The translations under genes were made by a program, and so were the position numbers. The notes under the pieces are model-generated. The model ran no database searches. It was not told where the DNA came from and saw only the letters and a program-made list of their open reading frames with translations. From contig CAVZTX010000028.1 in NCBI GenBank assembly GCA_963778375.1, positions 1 through 64,000 of the forward strand: a stretch of 64,000 bases of DNA, written 5' to 3'. The DNA comes from CAVZTX01 sp963778375. Its GTDB lineage: Bacteria; Chloroflexota; Ktedonobacteria; Ktedonobacterales; Ktedonobacteraceae. This document shows positions 15,496 to 25,514 of the stretch, piece by piece (positions within the stretch are counted from its first letter, which is position 1; each line of letters opens with the position of its first letter).

Positions 15496-16971
15496 CTAAT
15501 AAGATGTAAGCGCGGTGGTCGCCGGTACGGACGAAGAAGGGGTGGCGAGGACAGGATCACCTATTGAGGTGTTACTACCGCCCCTCGAGGTCAGGCCCGG
15601 TGTTACGGTGAATGCTGCTTCGTGGAAGGTGCTTCCGGTGGGGGCTGTAGCATTCATGAACACGGGGAAGGCGGCTCCGGCAGCGAACGAGGCTGAGATG
15701 TAATCACCTACCATTCTGCCCTGGGTTGTGTTGGCCAGCCAGGACAGGGTTATGGGTCCGGCAAGTTGGCTTCTGGCGGTCCAGGTAGATCCACCATTGG
15801 TTGACGACGAATAGCCGACATCGAGCTGGCAGGTTGAGGAGGAGCAGCTTACATTCGGATAGTAGTAGAAGGCGACTACGAGATGAGCCGTGCTGCCTGA
15901 TGTTGACTTATCAACGGCCAAGCCAGGGATGAAGTGATCGACAGTACTGCCAACGGGATCAGATGGGATGCGTTTGACCGAGGACCAGGTTGTGCCATTC
16001 GTTGAAGTGGTCATCACGAGGTCATTGGTCCTACAGCTACTTTCGAAGCGGCAATCTTCCCAGACAACATAGACTTTGCCGGAGCCGTCAATTTCGGCAG
16101 TGGGCAACGGACCAGAGCGAATGCCGCCGGGATCGGTATGGGACCTAATAGATGCAGCAGTGACAGTACTACCCCAACTGGTGCCACCATTAGTAGAGGT
16201 GAAGGAGAGGACAGCGGTCTCGTTTGCATTATCAATTGGCACGACCACAGTACCGTTGGGCTGAACGAGCGGCTGCCCACCTATGCCAGTTGCATTGTTG
16301 GCCGTATTCTGTTGAGCGCCCCAACTTGTTCCGCCATTGGTGGAGGTGCTCATATGAATGAGATTGCCAGCACCATTGTCATCCCATTCGGCGTAGCAAT
16401 GCCCATAGAAGGGGCTACTGGATGTATCATCACAAACAATCCAGTCTTTATCGAGGCTTTGACTTCCAGTGGCTGCATGAACCACGACTGGATTACCCCA
16501 GGTCAAGCCGCCATTCGTCGAGAGGTTGACGATCACCGCAACGCCAGCTACAGAACTATTGATGGCGAGGGATGCGATCATCCAGGTGTTATGTGCGGCA
16601 TCATAAGCAACTGTGGGGTCGCTGACGCGAGCGTACGGACCGGCCGGAGTTGCGTAAACTGTCGTGCCAGGTAAGAAGCCGTTTGTCCAGGTTGATCCGT
16701 TGTTGGTGGAAGTTGCCCAACCAATATTGGAGGCTCCACCATCGGTAAAACGGCCAACCTGGAATGCTGAAACGATGGTGGAGCCGAAGGAATAGGTATC
16801 AGGCTCGACCTCGGTCTGATGCTGGCTGGTGGTGTTGGTATAAGGGTCGGTACTAAGCTGGACGAGACCAGCAGCAAAAGCTGAAATGGTGGATGAGAGG
16901 ACAAATAAGAGGGAGATGGTTAGCACTACGGGGATACGAATTTGCCATGTGAAGCGAGATTTGCGGGCCAC
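15496..16971 (-). CDS. Secreted Asp-box (BNR/sialidase-like) repeat protein
   Basis: A 491-residue exported protein. A GTG start at 16971 is chosen because GGAG lies 8 bases upstream and the basic N-terminus plus hydrophobic core ending SAFA|A then forms a clean signal peptide. At least six Asp-box motifs of the S-x-N-x-G-x-T-W type follow (for example STNNGSTWTN, STNGGLTWGN, STNGGSTWTA), indicating a beta-propeller as in sialidases. I cannot identify the sialidase catalytic Arg triad with confidence, so enzyme activity is unproven. Cys pairs (CSSSTC, CRFESSC) suggest extracellular disulfides. Confidence 0.82.
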   Translation of the reverse strand: MARKSRFTWQIRIPVVLTISLLFVLSSTISAFAAGLVQLSTDPYTNTTSQHQTEVEPDTYSFGSTIVSAFQVGRFTDGGASNIGWATSTNNGSTWTNGFLPGTTVYATPAGPYARVSDPTVAYDAAHNTWMIASLAINSSVAGVAVIVNLSTNGGLTWGNPVVVHAATGSQSLDKDWIVCDDTSSSPFYGHCYAEWDDNGAGNLIHMSTSTNGGTSWGAQQNTANNATGIGGQPLVQPNGTVVVPIDNANETAVLSFTSTNGGTSWGSTVTAASIRSHTDPGGIRSGPLPTAEIDGSGKVYVVWEDCRFESSCRTNDLVMTTSTNGTTWSSVKRIPSDPVGSTVDHFIPGLAVDKSTSGSTAHLVVAFYYYPNVSCSSSTCQLDVGYSSSTNGGSTWTARSQLAGPITLSWLANTTQGRMVGDYISASFAAGAAFPVFMNATAPTGSTFHEAAFTVTPGLTSRGGSNTSIGDPVLATPSSSVPATTALTSY

Positions 16972-17176
16972 TACACTTTCTCCTTTTCTTGTAGAATGCT
17001 TTTCTATCAGAAAGTGGACAGTATTCGATTTCACATCTTCCACAAAAACAAATAACTCATCAAGCATGACATATTTTGTTTCTTGTGTCAATGTTAAGAA
17101 TGGCTATGCAAAGGGCATGCAACATGTTATGATGCTGATATGTTATCGAGCCGGGATGCAGAAAGAGAGGGAATGC

Positions 17177-17569
17177 ATGGCTCATTACTTTACTCGTGAA
17201 GAAGCAGAGGCTTTGTTACCTCAAGTATCTGTTGTGCTTCTCAAGATTCAGGAGCGACGCAAGGATATGCTGCAAAGCGAAGAGGAACTTGGCGTTCTCA
17301 ATGCACAGGCGATGGGTAACGGGCACCATTTGCATGAACGCATTGCCAGGTTGCAAAAAGATTTGGCACGGCATATCCAGGGGCTACAAGAACTGGTCAA
17401 TGAGTTGAGTGATTTCGGCTGCGAGTTGAAGGATCCTGATATCGGCCTGATTGATTTTTTGAGTCTGCGCAATGGGCGGGAAATTTACCTTTGTTGGTAT
17501 CTGGGCGAAGAGCGTATCAATTTCTGGCATTACCTTGATGCTGGTTTTAAGGGTCGACAGCCTCTTTAA
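17177..17569 (+). CDS. DUF2203 family protein
   Basis: A 130-residue protein starting MAHYFTREEAEALLPQV, then a long helical hairpin. It ends CELKDPDIGLIDFLSLRNGREIYLCWYLGEE and FWHYLDAGFKGRQPL, which is the DUF2203 signature. The family function is unknown. The start at 17177 fits the family N-terminus and a GAGAGGG site; upstream in-frame codons lack both. It is 11 bases upstream of prmC, so the two are co-transcribed. Confidence 0.85.
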   Translation: MAHYFTREEAEALLPQVSVVLLKIQERRKDMLQSEEELGVLNAQAMGNGHHLHERIARLQKDLARHIQGLQELVNELSDFGCELKDPDIGLIDFLSLRNGREIYLCWYLGEERINFWHYLDAGFKGRQPL

Positions 17570-17580
17570 GCACTGAAGAT

Positions 17581-18432
17581 ATGATGACAGTTCAGCAAGC
17601 GTTGCAGCAGGGAATAGCTCTCTTACATGGCGACCGGTTAGATGTACAGGTTTTGTTGGGTTTTGTGCTGGGTGTCGAGAGGACAGCACTGTACGCGTAT
17701 CCTGAAACGGGACTTACTCCTGAGCAAGAGAGGCAATATTTTACTCTGATAGAGCAACGTGGACGGGGTGAACCTGTAGCTTACCTTGTGGGACATAAGG
17801 AGTTTTATGGGCTGGATTTTCTTGTGGATAAGCGTGTGCTGATACCTCGCCCCGAGACGGAATTGCTGGTGGAAAAAGCGCTGAGCGTGTGTCGAGAGAA
17901 GCTAGATGCCGGACAAACACCAATTGTGGCGGATATTGGTACGGGTTCGGGTGCGATTCCGATTACGCTGGCGGTGCAGGAGCCTCAACTCCCCTATTTG
18001 TATGCTACTGATATTTCGACGGATGCGCTGGAGGTGGCAGGTCTCAACTGTCAACGGTTCCATGTTGAGGGAAGAATACGCTTGCTGCATGGCGATCTGT
18101 TGGCTCCATTAGCTGAACCGGTTGATGTATTCACTGCTAATCTGCCATACGTGGGGACTAATGAGATGGATATATTGGATGTGGATGTGCTCAATTATGA
18201 ACCACATCTCGCTCTTTTTGCTGGTCCCGATGGATTAGATGTAATACAACGTTTGTTTCTACAGGCGCGTCAATCTTGGGTGGTAAAGGAGGGAGCGGTG
18301 TTTTTATTGGAAATTGGTTACCGACAGCGAGAATTGGTAACTGAGATGGTACGTGAGTTGTGGCCAGGAGCGGTTATGATGTTTCAGAAGGATTTTGTGG
18401 GTTGGGATCGTTTGTTACAGGTGCGGGTGTGA
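17581..18432 (+). CDS. prmC: Release factor glutamine methyltransferase
   Basis: PrmC methylates the GGQ glutamine of peptide chain release factors using SAM. The 283 residues match: the N-terminal helical domain, YLVGHKEFYGLDFLVDKRVLIPRPETELLVE, and the SAM site VADIGTGSGAIPITLA. The catalytic motif reads NLPYV where the family usually has NPPY. A Leu at that second position is seen in some members and need not abolish activity, but it deserves a note. It overlaps no gene and follows DUF2203 in one unit. Confidence 0.87.
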   Translation: MMTVQQALQQGIALLHGDRLDVQVLLGFVLGVERTALYAYPETGLTPEQERQYFTLIEQRGRGEPVAYLVGHKEFYGLDFLVDKRVLIPRPETELLVEKALSVCREKLDAGQTPIVADIGTGSGAIPITLAVQEPQLPYLYATDISTDALEVAGLNCQRFHVEGRIRLLHGDLLAPLAEPVDVFTANLPYVGTNEMDILDVDVLNYEPHLALFAGPDGLDVIQRLFLQARQSWVVKEGAVFLLEIGYRQRELVTEMVRELWPGAVMMFQKDFVGWDRLLQVRV

Positions 18433-18582
18433 TTCGTTTCTCAGGTAGATTATATCTTCCGTAAAGAGGTTAGCCATTTGCGTTTTTTTTCATAGAAATT
18501 GTATAATCAAAAATCAATATGCTGAGTTTATTCTACTTAACGCTAAGGAATTTTGATAACTTCTGTAGCAGGGAGCGTTATT

Positions 18583-19938
18583 ATGATCCAGGCAAGCATT
18601 ATCCATCTTCAGCTTTTGTTACTTCTTCCCGTTACTCTTCCCGATGCGGTAATATTGTTGATTGGTGGAGTGTGTGCATTTGGGGCAGCTTACGGGTTGT
18701 CATGGGGAGTCGGTGCATTGTGTCGTCGGGTCGGATGGCTTGATTATCCGGCGGAGCGGAGGGTGCATCAGAAAGCGGTGCCACGCCTGGGTGGTGTGGC
18801 TATCTATCTGGCGTTCGCGATTGTTTCGTACCTCTTTTATGCGCCTGGGCCTAAGTCGAATGCGAATGAAATTGCTATTTACTGGCTATTGATTGCGGCT
18901 GGGGCTTTGATGGTAGTTGTGCACGCGTATGATGATGTTTTTGGGCTTGGGCCGTGGCCAAAGTTACTTGCGCAAACGATTGCGGTGATTATTATTCTTG
19001 GGCCGTGGGGCGGGATATTTCATGGTATTCTTCTCTTCACGTTTAATAATCCCTTTGGAAGGCAGTTTGCACATCCGGGGTTGCCCTGGTATCTTCAGCC
19101 GACACTGTTTTTGTTCATTCATAGCAGCGCGATTACCTTGGCGGCTATTCCGGCTGTGTTGCTGACGTGGTTTTGGACGGTTGGGATGATGAATACGGTG
19201 AACTGGATTGACGGGATGGATGGATTGGCGACAGGGGTTGTGGGCATTACGTCGCTGTTCATTACCCTGATTAGTTTTATGCTGAACCAGCAGAGTATCG
19301 CGGTGCTAGCGGCGATTTTCACGGGTGCTGTTTTCGGCTTCCTGCCATTTAACTGGAATCCGGCAAAGATGTTTATGGGTGATAGCGGCTCAATGTTCCT
19401 GGGGTTAGGATTGGCAGTTTTGTCGATTATGGGAGGGGCAAAGCTCGCGCTTGCTTTGATGGTGCTCGGTGTGCCAATCATCGATGTGGCGATTGTGATT
19501 ATCAACCGTGTACGGCGTGGACAATCTCCTCTGCATTATGATAAGACGCATCTACACCATCGATTGATGGCGACGGGCCTGAGTGTGAGGCAAATCTGCT
19601 ATGTGCTCTATGGGCTGTCGCTGTTATTTGGACTGCTGGCTCTGAGTATTTCGGGGATACATTCGGCACATTTTTACAAGTTTGTGGGTGTGGCTCTGGT
19701 GGGAATAACAATGGCAGGGCTGATTTTCTGGATCGATCATCGCCAGCGCCGACAAGGGTCGCGTATAAAGCTGGGCGGGCCTGACCCTGAAAATGGGGAT
19801 AGTCATGAGAACGGTAAAGATACCGATGAGAATGGACATGATAGGGCGTCGGTTAATGGGTATATTGCGGGAGCGGAGGCGTCTAGTGAGCGGAAGGATG
19901 CGCATTATAGTTTGAGGGGGTCGGAACAGGAGAGGTAG
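18583..19938 (+). CDS. Undecaprenyl-phosphate sugar-1-phosphate transferase (MraY/WecA/TagO family)
   Basis: This multi-pass enzyme would link a UDP-amino-sugar phosphate to a polyprenyl phosphate, the first step of cell-surface glycan assembly. Family motifs are VPRLGGVAIYLAF, DDVFGLGPWPKLLAQ, NTVNWIDGMDGLATG, FLPFNWNPAKMFMGDSGSMFLG and the His box DKTHLHHRL. About ten membrane segments are visible, with a hydrophilic tail rich in Glu, Asn, Asp and His. The ATG at 18583 follows GGGAG by 7 bases; a TTG start 10 codons earlier is badly spaced. It is WecA/TagO-like rather than MraY because of the HLHHR box. Confidence 0.87.
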   Translation: MIQASIIHLQLLLLLPVTLPDAVILLIGGVCAFGAAYGLSWGVGALCRRVGWLDYPAERRVHQKAVPRLGGVAIYLAFAIVSYLFYAPGPKSNANEIAIYWLLIAAGALMVVVHAYDDVFGLGPWPKLLAQTIAVIIILGPWGGIFHGILLFTFNNPFGRQFAHPGLPWYLQPTLFLFIHSSAITLAAIPAVLLTWFWTVGMMNTVNWIDGMDGLATGVVGITSLFITLISFMLNQQSIAVLAAIFTGAVFGFLPFNWNPAKMFMGDSGSMFLGLGLAVLSIMGGAKLALALMVLGVPIIDVAIVIINRVRRGQSPLHYDKTHLHHRLMATGLSVRQICYVLYGLSLLFGLLALSISGIHSAHFYKFVGVALVGITMAGLIFWIDHRQRRQGSRIKLGGPDPENGDSHENGKDTDENGHDRASVNGYIAGAEASSERKDAHYSLRGSEQER

Positions 19939-19977
19939 CAGGTTCTTAGGTTGATGCTTTTCTCAAAATGCGGGTTG

Positions 19978-22900
19978 TTAGCCAACCACGATTTGTTGGT
20001 TTTCCTGCGCTTGTGGATGGGTGTTTGCAGTGGCGGCTTCCTCTGTAAACATACGTTTGAGGAAGTAGCCGGTGAAGGACTGTTCGTTTTCGGCTACGTC
20101 TTCGGGAGTGCCCTGGGCGATAACATAGCCACCGGCTTCGCCGCCTTCGGGGCCTAGATCGATGATCCAGTCGGCGCTTTTGATTACCTCGAGGTTGTGC
20201 TCGATGACGACGATGGAGTTACCGGCATCGACGAGGCGCTGTAAGACATGGAGCAGACGATCAACGTCGGCAAAGTGCAGGCCAGTTGTTGGTTCATCAA
20301 GAATATACATGGTGCGGCCAGTGGCTCTACGAGCGAGTTCTGTGGCGAGTTTGACACGTTGGGCTTCGCCACCGGAAAGGGTGGTGGCGGGTTGACCCAG
20401 GCGCATATAGCCTAGACCTACATCGTTCAAGGTCTTCATTTTATTGTAGATGGAGGGCACGTTTGCAAAGAAGCTGGTTGCTTCCTCTACCGTCATATCG
20501 AGTACGTCGGCGATGTTTTTGCCTTTGTAGTGAATCTCCAAAGCTTCGCGGTTGTAACGTTTACCTTTACATATCTCGCATGGCACGTAGACATCGGGCA
20601 AGAAGTTCATTTCGATTTTGACGATGCCTTCACCTTTACAGGCTTCGCAGCGACCGCCCTTGACATTGAATGAGAAACGACCTGGGAGGTAGCCACGTAT
20701 ACGCGATTCTGGCACCTGTGAAAACAGTTCACGTATGCCGGTGAAGGCGTTGGTATAGGTGGCAGGATTGGAACGAGGTGTTCGTCCAATTGGAGACTGG
20801 TCGATATCGATTACTTTGTCCAGGTATTCCAGTCCCTCGATAGTATCATGCGCACCGGGCCTCTCGTGGGCACGGAAGAAGGAATGGGCAAGCTTGCGGT
20901 AGAGGATGTCGGTGATGAGCGTACTCTTGCCAGAGCCGGAAACGCCTGTGACAACTACGAACTTGCCGAGGGGAACTTCGACTGTGATGTTTTTCAGGTT
21001 ATTTTCGCGTGCACCTTTGATAACGAGTGAATGCCCGTTGCCAGGTCTGCGCTGTTCAGGTAAGGGTATACGCTTTCGTCCTGAGAGGTAATCTCCGGTG
21101 ATCGAATTGGTGTTGGCGACAATATCAGCGTATGTGCCTTCCGCAATGACTTTTCCACCATGTTCACCGGCACCGGGGCCAATGTCAATAATATGATCGG
21201 CTGCGCGCATAGTATCTTCATCGTGCTCGACTACGAGCAAGGTGTTACCAAGATCGCGCAAGCGTACTAACGTTTTGATCAGGCGTGCGTTATCGCGCTG
21301 GTGGAGACCGATGCTTGGTTCGTCGAGAATGTAGAGGACGCCCATCAGGCCGGAGCCGATTTGGGTTGCGAGACGAATACGCTGTGCTTCACCGCCGGAA
21401 AGACTGGCGGCTGCCCGGTCGAGGCTGAGGTAGTCCAAGCCAACATCTACGAGGAATTGCAGGCGGGCGCGAATCTCTTTGAGTACCTGCCGTGCGATGA
21501 TGCGTTCACGCTCGGTCAAGGTTACTTCAATGAGCGGGCCATTTGTGTAGATTGGTTCCAATGGGTCTCCAACGCCGGGACCTCCATTGGGTCCATCGGT
21601 ACGCACTGGTTTCGGTACAATCAAACGAGGATCTAAATTTTCTAATTCATTGAAGTAGCGTTGGGCCTGGACTATCGAGAGGCGGGTGACCTGGACGATG
21701 TTGTGTCCACCGATGGTGACGCCAAGGGCCTCAGGCTTGAGACGAGCGCCATGACAATCGGGGCAGACACGGGCGGACATGTAGCCTTCGATCTCTTCGC
21801 GGATGCTCTCGCTGTCGGTTTGCTTGTAACGGCGATCAAGGTTGGGTATGACGCCTTCAAAGTTGATGGTGTATTTGCGGGTATGGCCGTGTTGAGGCGT
21901 GTAGCTGATCGTTAGGGATTCAGGCGCGCCATAGAGGACTTTTTGTTGCTGATCCTGGGTCAGGTTGCGCCAAGGGGTGTCGAGGCTGAAGTTGTATTTT
22001 TTCGCAAGGGCTTCCAAGATAGATGCGTGCCACTGACTGCCGTTGACTACTTTGCTCCATGGAGCGATGGCTCCTTCGCGTAGGCTCAGTTCGGGATGAG
22101 TTACTACAAGTTCCGCGTCGATTTCTTGTTGGGTTCCAAGGCCGGTACAGGTGGGACAGGCACCGTGCGGGCTATTGAAGCTGAAGGTGCGCGGCGCGAT
22201 TTCTGGGAGACTGATGCCACAGTAGACACAGGCGAAGTTCTCGGAGTAAAGAATTTCTTCGCCGCCAATGATGGAGACGAGTACGACTCCGTTACCGAGT
22301 TTGAGTGTTGTTTCCAGGGAATCACTGAGACGCTGGCGGAACGCGGGATCGATGGGTTCTTGTTGGGATTGGATAGGTTCGGTGCCATTGTGGTCCATTG
22401 GGAAATCGGGCTCGTGGTTGGCCCCATCCCCATCCAGGGGCGCGATAAATCTGGCCCCTACGGATCCATCCGAGGGATCCTGTTGGGCGTTGACGTCGTA
22501 TAAGGCGGGGCGCTCGGCTACTTGTTTGAGTTGGGGGCGTAGGGGCACAATTATAGGTGATTGCTCGTCGGAATGGGTTTGTGTTTTCTGGCTTTTGCGG
22601 ATGACGAGCCGGTCGACGACGACTTCGATGGTGTGTTTTTTCTGTTTGTCGAGGTCGATTTCGTCGCTGAGGTCGTGAATTGTGCCGTCTACGCGGACAC
22701 GGACGTAGCCAGAGCGGCGCATTTCTTCGAAGATATTCTTGTATTCGCCTTTACGTCCCTGGACGAGGGGAGCGAGCAGCATGATGCGTGAGCCATCGGG
22801 CAGGTTGAGGACGGAGTCTACGATCTGCTGGATGGTCTGCTGGCTGACCTCGCGGCCACAATTTGGGCAGTGAGGATGGCCGATACGGGCGTACATGAGG

Positions 22901-23232
22901 CGCAGATAGTCGTAAACCTCGGTGACGGTACCTACGGTGGAACGTGGGTTGTGTGTGGCACCTTTCTGGTCGATGGAGATGGCTGGAGAGAGGCCGTCAA
23001 TGTGTTCGACATCGGGCTTTTCCATCTTGTCCAGAAATTGGCGTGCATAGGCCGATAAGGACTCGACATAGCGACGCTGGCCTTCGGCAAAGATGGTGTC
23101 GAAGGCGAGGCTGCTTTTGCCTGAGCCGGAGAGGCCGGTGATGACAACGAGACGGTCACGCGGGATGGTTACGTCGATATTTTTCAGGTTGTGTTCGCGG
23201 GCACCGCGCACTACGATTTTATCTTGGGGCAT
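19978..23232 (-). CDS. uvrA: Excinuclease ABC subunit A
   Basis: UvrA recognises bulky DNA lesions and loads UvrB in nucleotide excision repair. Two ABC ATPase halves are seen: Walker A GLSGSGKSS and GVSGSGKST, and signature LSGGEAQR in both halves. Zinc sites are CVYCGISLP...CPTC and CEACKGEG...CEICKG. The start MPQDKIVVRGAREHNLKNI matches the family; a GTG 13 codons earlier is possible. The protein (1084 residues) is longer than usual because of a ~85-residue hydrophilic insertion at about residues 228-312, after DRLVIRK and before RLSDSLETTL. The insertion contains a dispersed repeat. Confidence 0.95.
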   Translation of the reverse strand: MPQDKIVVRGAREHNLKNIDVTIPRDRLVVITGLSGSGKSSLAFDTIFAEGQRRYVESLSAYARQFLDKMEKPDVEHIDGLSPAISIDQKGATHNPRSTVGTVTEVYDYLRLMYARIGHPHCPNCGREVSQQTIQQIVDSVLNLPDGSRIMLLAPLVQGRKGEYKNIFEEMRRSGYVRVRVDGTIHDLSDEIDLDKQKKHTIEVVVDRLVIRKSQKTQTHSDEQSPIIVPLRPQLKQVAERPALYDVNAQQDPSDGSVGARFIAPLDGDGANHEPDFPMDHNGTEPIQSQQEPIDPAFRQRLSDSLETTLKLGNGVVLVSIIGGEEILYSENFACVYCGISLPEIAPRTFSFNSPHGACPTCTGLGTQQEIDAELVVTHPELSLREGAIAPWSKVVNGSQWHASILEALAKKYNFSLDTPWRNLTQDQQQKVLYGAPESLTISYTPQHGHTRKYTINFEGVIPNLDRRYKQTDSESIREEIEGYMSARVCPDCHGARLKPEALGVTIGGHNIVQVTRLSIVQAQRYFNELENLDPRLIVPKPVRTDGPNGGPGVGDPLEPIYTNGPLIEVTLTERERIIARQVLKEIRARLQFLVDVGLDYLSLDRAAASLSGGEAQRIRLATQIGSGLMGVLYILDEPSIGLHQRDNARLIKTLVRLRDLGNTLLVVEHDEDTMRAADHIIDIGPGAGEHGGKVIAEGTYADIVANTNSITGDYLSGRKRIPLPEQRRPGNGHSLVIKGARENNLKNITVEVPLGKFVVVTGVSGSGKSTLITDILYRKLAHSFFRAHERPGAHDTIEGLEYLDKVIDIDQSPIGRTPRSNPATYTNAFTGIRELFSQVPESRIRGYLPGRFSFNVKGGRCEACKGEGIVKIEMNFLPDVYVPCEICKGKRYNREALEIHYKGKNIADVLDMTVEEATSFFANVPSIYNKMKTLNDVGLGYMRLGQPATTLSGGEAQRVKLATELARRATGRTMYILDEPTTGLHFADVDRLLHVLQRLVDAGNSIVVIEHNLEVIKSADWIIDLGPEGGEAGGYVIAQGTPEDVAENEQSFTGYFLKRMFTEEAATANTHPQAQENQQIVVG
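22436..22475. repeat. Dispersed repeat inside uvrA insertion
   Basis: On the plus strand AGGGGCGCGATAAATC is followed by TGGCCCCTACGGATCC. This is the same core (GGGCGCGAT-A/C-AATC-GGCCCCTA) as at 42713, 44255, 48791 and 50328 in the helicase genes, but read here on the opposite strand, giving the peptide SVGARFIAP. It stays in frame in UvrA. Confidence 0.7.
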
Positions 23233-23652
23233 AGATCCAGCAACTTTTTGATACAAACGTTCGATATTCACTACTATACTATACTACCACAGTCAAGAGG
23301 TTAGGGTACTGCGAGACGGGTAATAGGCATGTTTCTCTATACTATAGAACGCTTTTGGGGGAGGCTTTATTTCCCAAGAAGGGCGATAAATCGGCGTGGC
23401 CATGTAACTTAACAGCTACCAAGAACGTAAAGAATAGAGCGCATTGAGACGATGGTTATTATTGTAGAAGGGGATAGCCTTTATTTCCTATGTAAATATT
23501 TATGAATGGGCAGGGAGAGCCAGATTAGAATAAACTGAGGGGCGTTATATTAAAGGAAGGTCTTGCCTTCTTGTCTAGATATCTGGTACATTTCCTGTAT
23601 TGATACCCGTTCGCGGGTATTCTTTTGTCGGACCAGTGTATGGGGGAAGTTC
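23233..23652. other. Divergent intergenic region uvrA/lepB
   Basis: These 420 bases separate uvrA (minus) and lepB (plus). A small TACTATACTATACTAC microsatellite lies just upstream of uvrA at about 23271-23286. I see no RNA gene, long inverted repeat or small ORF with a ribosome site. Promoters for both genes must lie here, but I cannot place them reliably. Confidence 0.4.
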
Positions 23653-24360
23653 ATGAACGCCAGTGCGGAGCTTGATTTTGAGAAGCGGTATCGATTAGTA
23701 CGTGAGGTGATTGAGACGATTGTGCTCACCGTACTGATGTTTTTGATTATCCGTTTTGCTGTGCAGAATTTTAATATAGATGGCATGAGTATGGAACCTA
23801 ACCTGCATAATAAGGAACTGATTCTGGTGGATAAGTGGACGTATCTTTTTCATCCACCTGAGCGCGGGGATGTGATTGTGTTTGTAGCTCCTCCGGACCC
23901 CACACAGGATTATATTAAACGCGTAATTGGTTTACCAGGGGATGTTATCACTATCCAAAATACGACGGTAATTGTAGATGGCACTACGTTGAAAGAGACG
24001 TATATTGATCCAGCTCGCCAAGGCAATCCCTATGCATATAAGGTTATCAGCAATATGGTTGTTCCCGCTAATGATTACTTTGTGTTAGGTGATAATCGCG
24101 CAGGAAGTTCTGATTCACGAGACTGGGGTTTTGTGCCGCGTAAGAATATCATCGGACGTGCAGCTTTCGTGTACTGGCCACTGGGGCAAAATAATGATGG
24201 TTTCTTGCCCAATGAGTCGGCTATCTTTGCGAATGTACACCAGACGGGAGTTAAAGCTGCTTCTCCAAGCGTGGGAAATGGAGTCGATGTGGATGGGGTA
24301 TTGTTGTTGGTAATACCAGGAATGGCGATGGTTTTTGCGCGGCGACGCAGACAGAAATAG
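23653..24360 (+). CDS. lepB: Signal peptidase I
   Basis: Membrane-anchored Ser/Lys protease that removes signal peptides from secreted proteins. Catalytic Ser lies in IDGMSMEPNL and the general-base Lys in DYIKRVIGLPGD. The GDNR box is VLGDNRAGSSDSRDWG, and one membrane anchor (VLTVLMFLIIRFAV) precedes the Ser. A C-terminal hydrophobic segment followed by RRRRQK suggests a second anchor. The ATG at 23653 has GGGGGAAG 4-5 bases upstream and removes an unlikely 30-residue extension. Length 235 is normal. Confidence 0.93.
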   Translation: MNASAELDFEKRYRLVREVIETIVLTVLMFLIIRFAVQNFNIDGMSMEPNLHNKELILVDKWTYLFHPPERGDVIVFVAPPDPTQDYIKRVIGLPGDVITIQNTTVIVDGTTLKETYIDPARQGNPYAYKVISNMVVPANDYFVLGDNRAGSSDSRDWGFVPRKNIIGRAAFVYWPLGQNNDGFLPNESAIFANVHQTGVKAASPSVGNGVDVDGVLLLVIPGMAMVFARRRRQK

Positions 24361-24441
24361 GACCCGAGGGATGTTGGCAATCAAAGTGGTCGGCGAGAAG
24401 GCAATGGGATCTCGCATAGGTAGACATAAAGGGTTCTGGTG

Positions 24442-25390
24442 CTAGCCCAATATAATATCCAGTTCATGATTTAGCAGAGATACATCTCTAATAGGGCGAT
24501 GTAAGCGGGCCTGTACATCCTTGAGGTGAGTATTCAAGATGGCTGTCATTTCGTCGGAGGACATGATGATCCCGCGATGCCTCCTACGCTTACATTGGTT
24601 GCGGTGAGAGTGCCATTGATTAATGCAGGTTGCCCTGTGATGTCGCTTGCGAATCCATAGACGGTAAAGTCGAAGCGCACTCCGTTGGTGTGATCTGTAT
24701 GTGCATGTTCTGTACAGGGCTGGATGGGTCACGGAGGGATGGAAGATAGGAATTGTTTATCTGATCTTCCGTTACTTTCAGTGGTGGTAGTGGAACACCG
24801 GCAGGCACTTGTGATAGCTGGGGAAAATTGATTTGATTCACGGCGCTGGTTAAGGTTGAGTCAAGCTGACTCTGGGCTACTGAATGCAGGTAGGGACGTA
24901 GTGCTAAGAACCACACTCCGGCCAGGACGATTATGAGTACGGCGAGTGTGATGAGTGTGATTATCAATCCTCTGCCTCGACGACGAACAGGAGATGCTGA
25001 TTTATTTTGTCCTGATGCGAAAGTTTGAGGTCTCTGATTGAAAAGTTTGCTGCCTGCATAGTGCCAGGTTCGGATGGATACTGTTGGTTGAAAGTATGGT
25101 TGGTGCGCTTGAGGTGACTGAGGCTGCGGCAGTATCCATTGTTGCTGTAAGGGTTGAGGCGCTTGCTGAGATTGTGCCAATGTTTGTTGTAGAGGAGGTA
25201 ATTGTGGCTCGGGAGCAGGTATGGCGAACGATGTAGGGGCATTATATGCAGTGAGAGGGAGATTTGGTTGTGAAGATGCACTGGTAGGAGTAGTGCTTTT
25301 GGTAGGCTCACTGATAGAAATCTGGGCACCGCAATTCCGGCAGAAACGGGCGTCTGGGGCCAAAGGGGCGTTACAGTTTGTACAGTTCAT
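24442..25390 (-). pseudogene. Zinc-ribbon membrane protein, two frameshifts
   Basis: The N-terminus MNCTNCNAPLAPDARFCRNCGAQ is a zinc ribbon, followed by a Pro/Gln-rich linker. A membrane segment (GLIITLITLAVLIIVLAGVWFLAL) and a conserved outer domain come next. Coding then jumps frame near 24685-24692 (into TNGVRFDFTVYGFASDITGQ) and again near 24565-24572 (into IIMSSDEMTAILNTHL, ending at 24442). Joined, the frames give a continuous ~315-residue protein. The ribosome site AAGGAAG is 6 bases before the start. Real decay or sequence error cannot be separated here. It probably acts at the cell envelope; function unknown. Confidence 0.7.
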
Positions 25391-25514
25391 GGGTACTTCC
25401 TTTTTGCCGTTGGGTATATATATTCAGCTCAGCATTGCTTATAGTATACGTTGATCCTATAGAGATGTATATGCGTTAGTTCACAAACGTAGGGTTTTCT
25501 CAAAAGTTTCAAGT

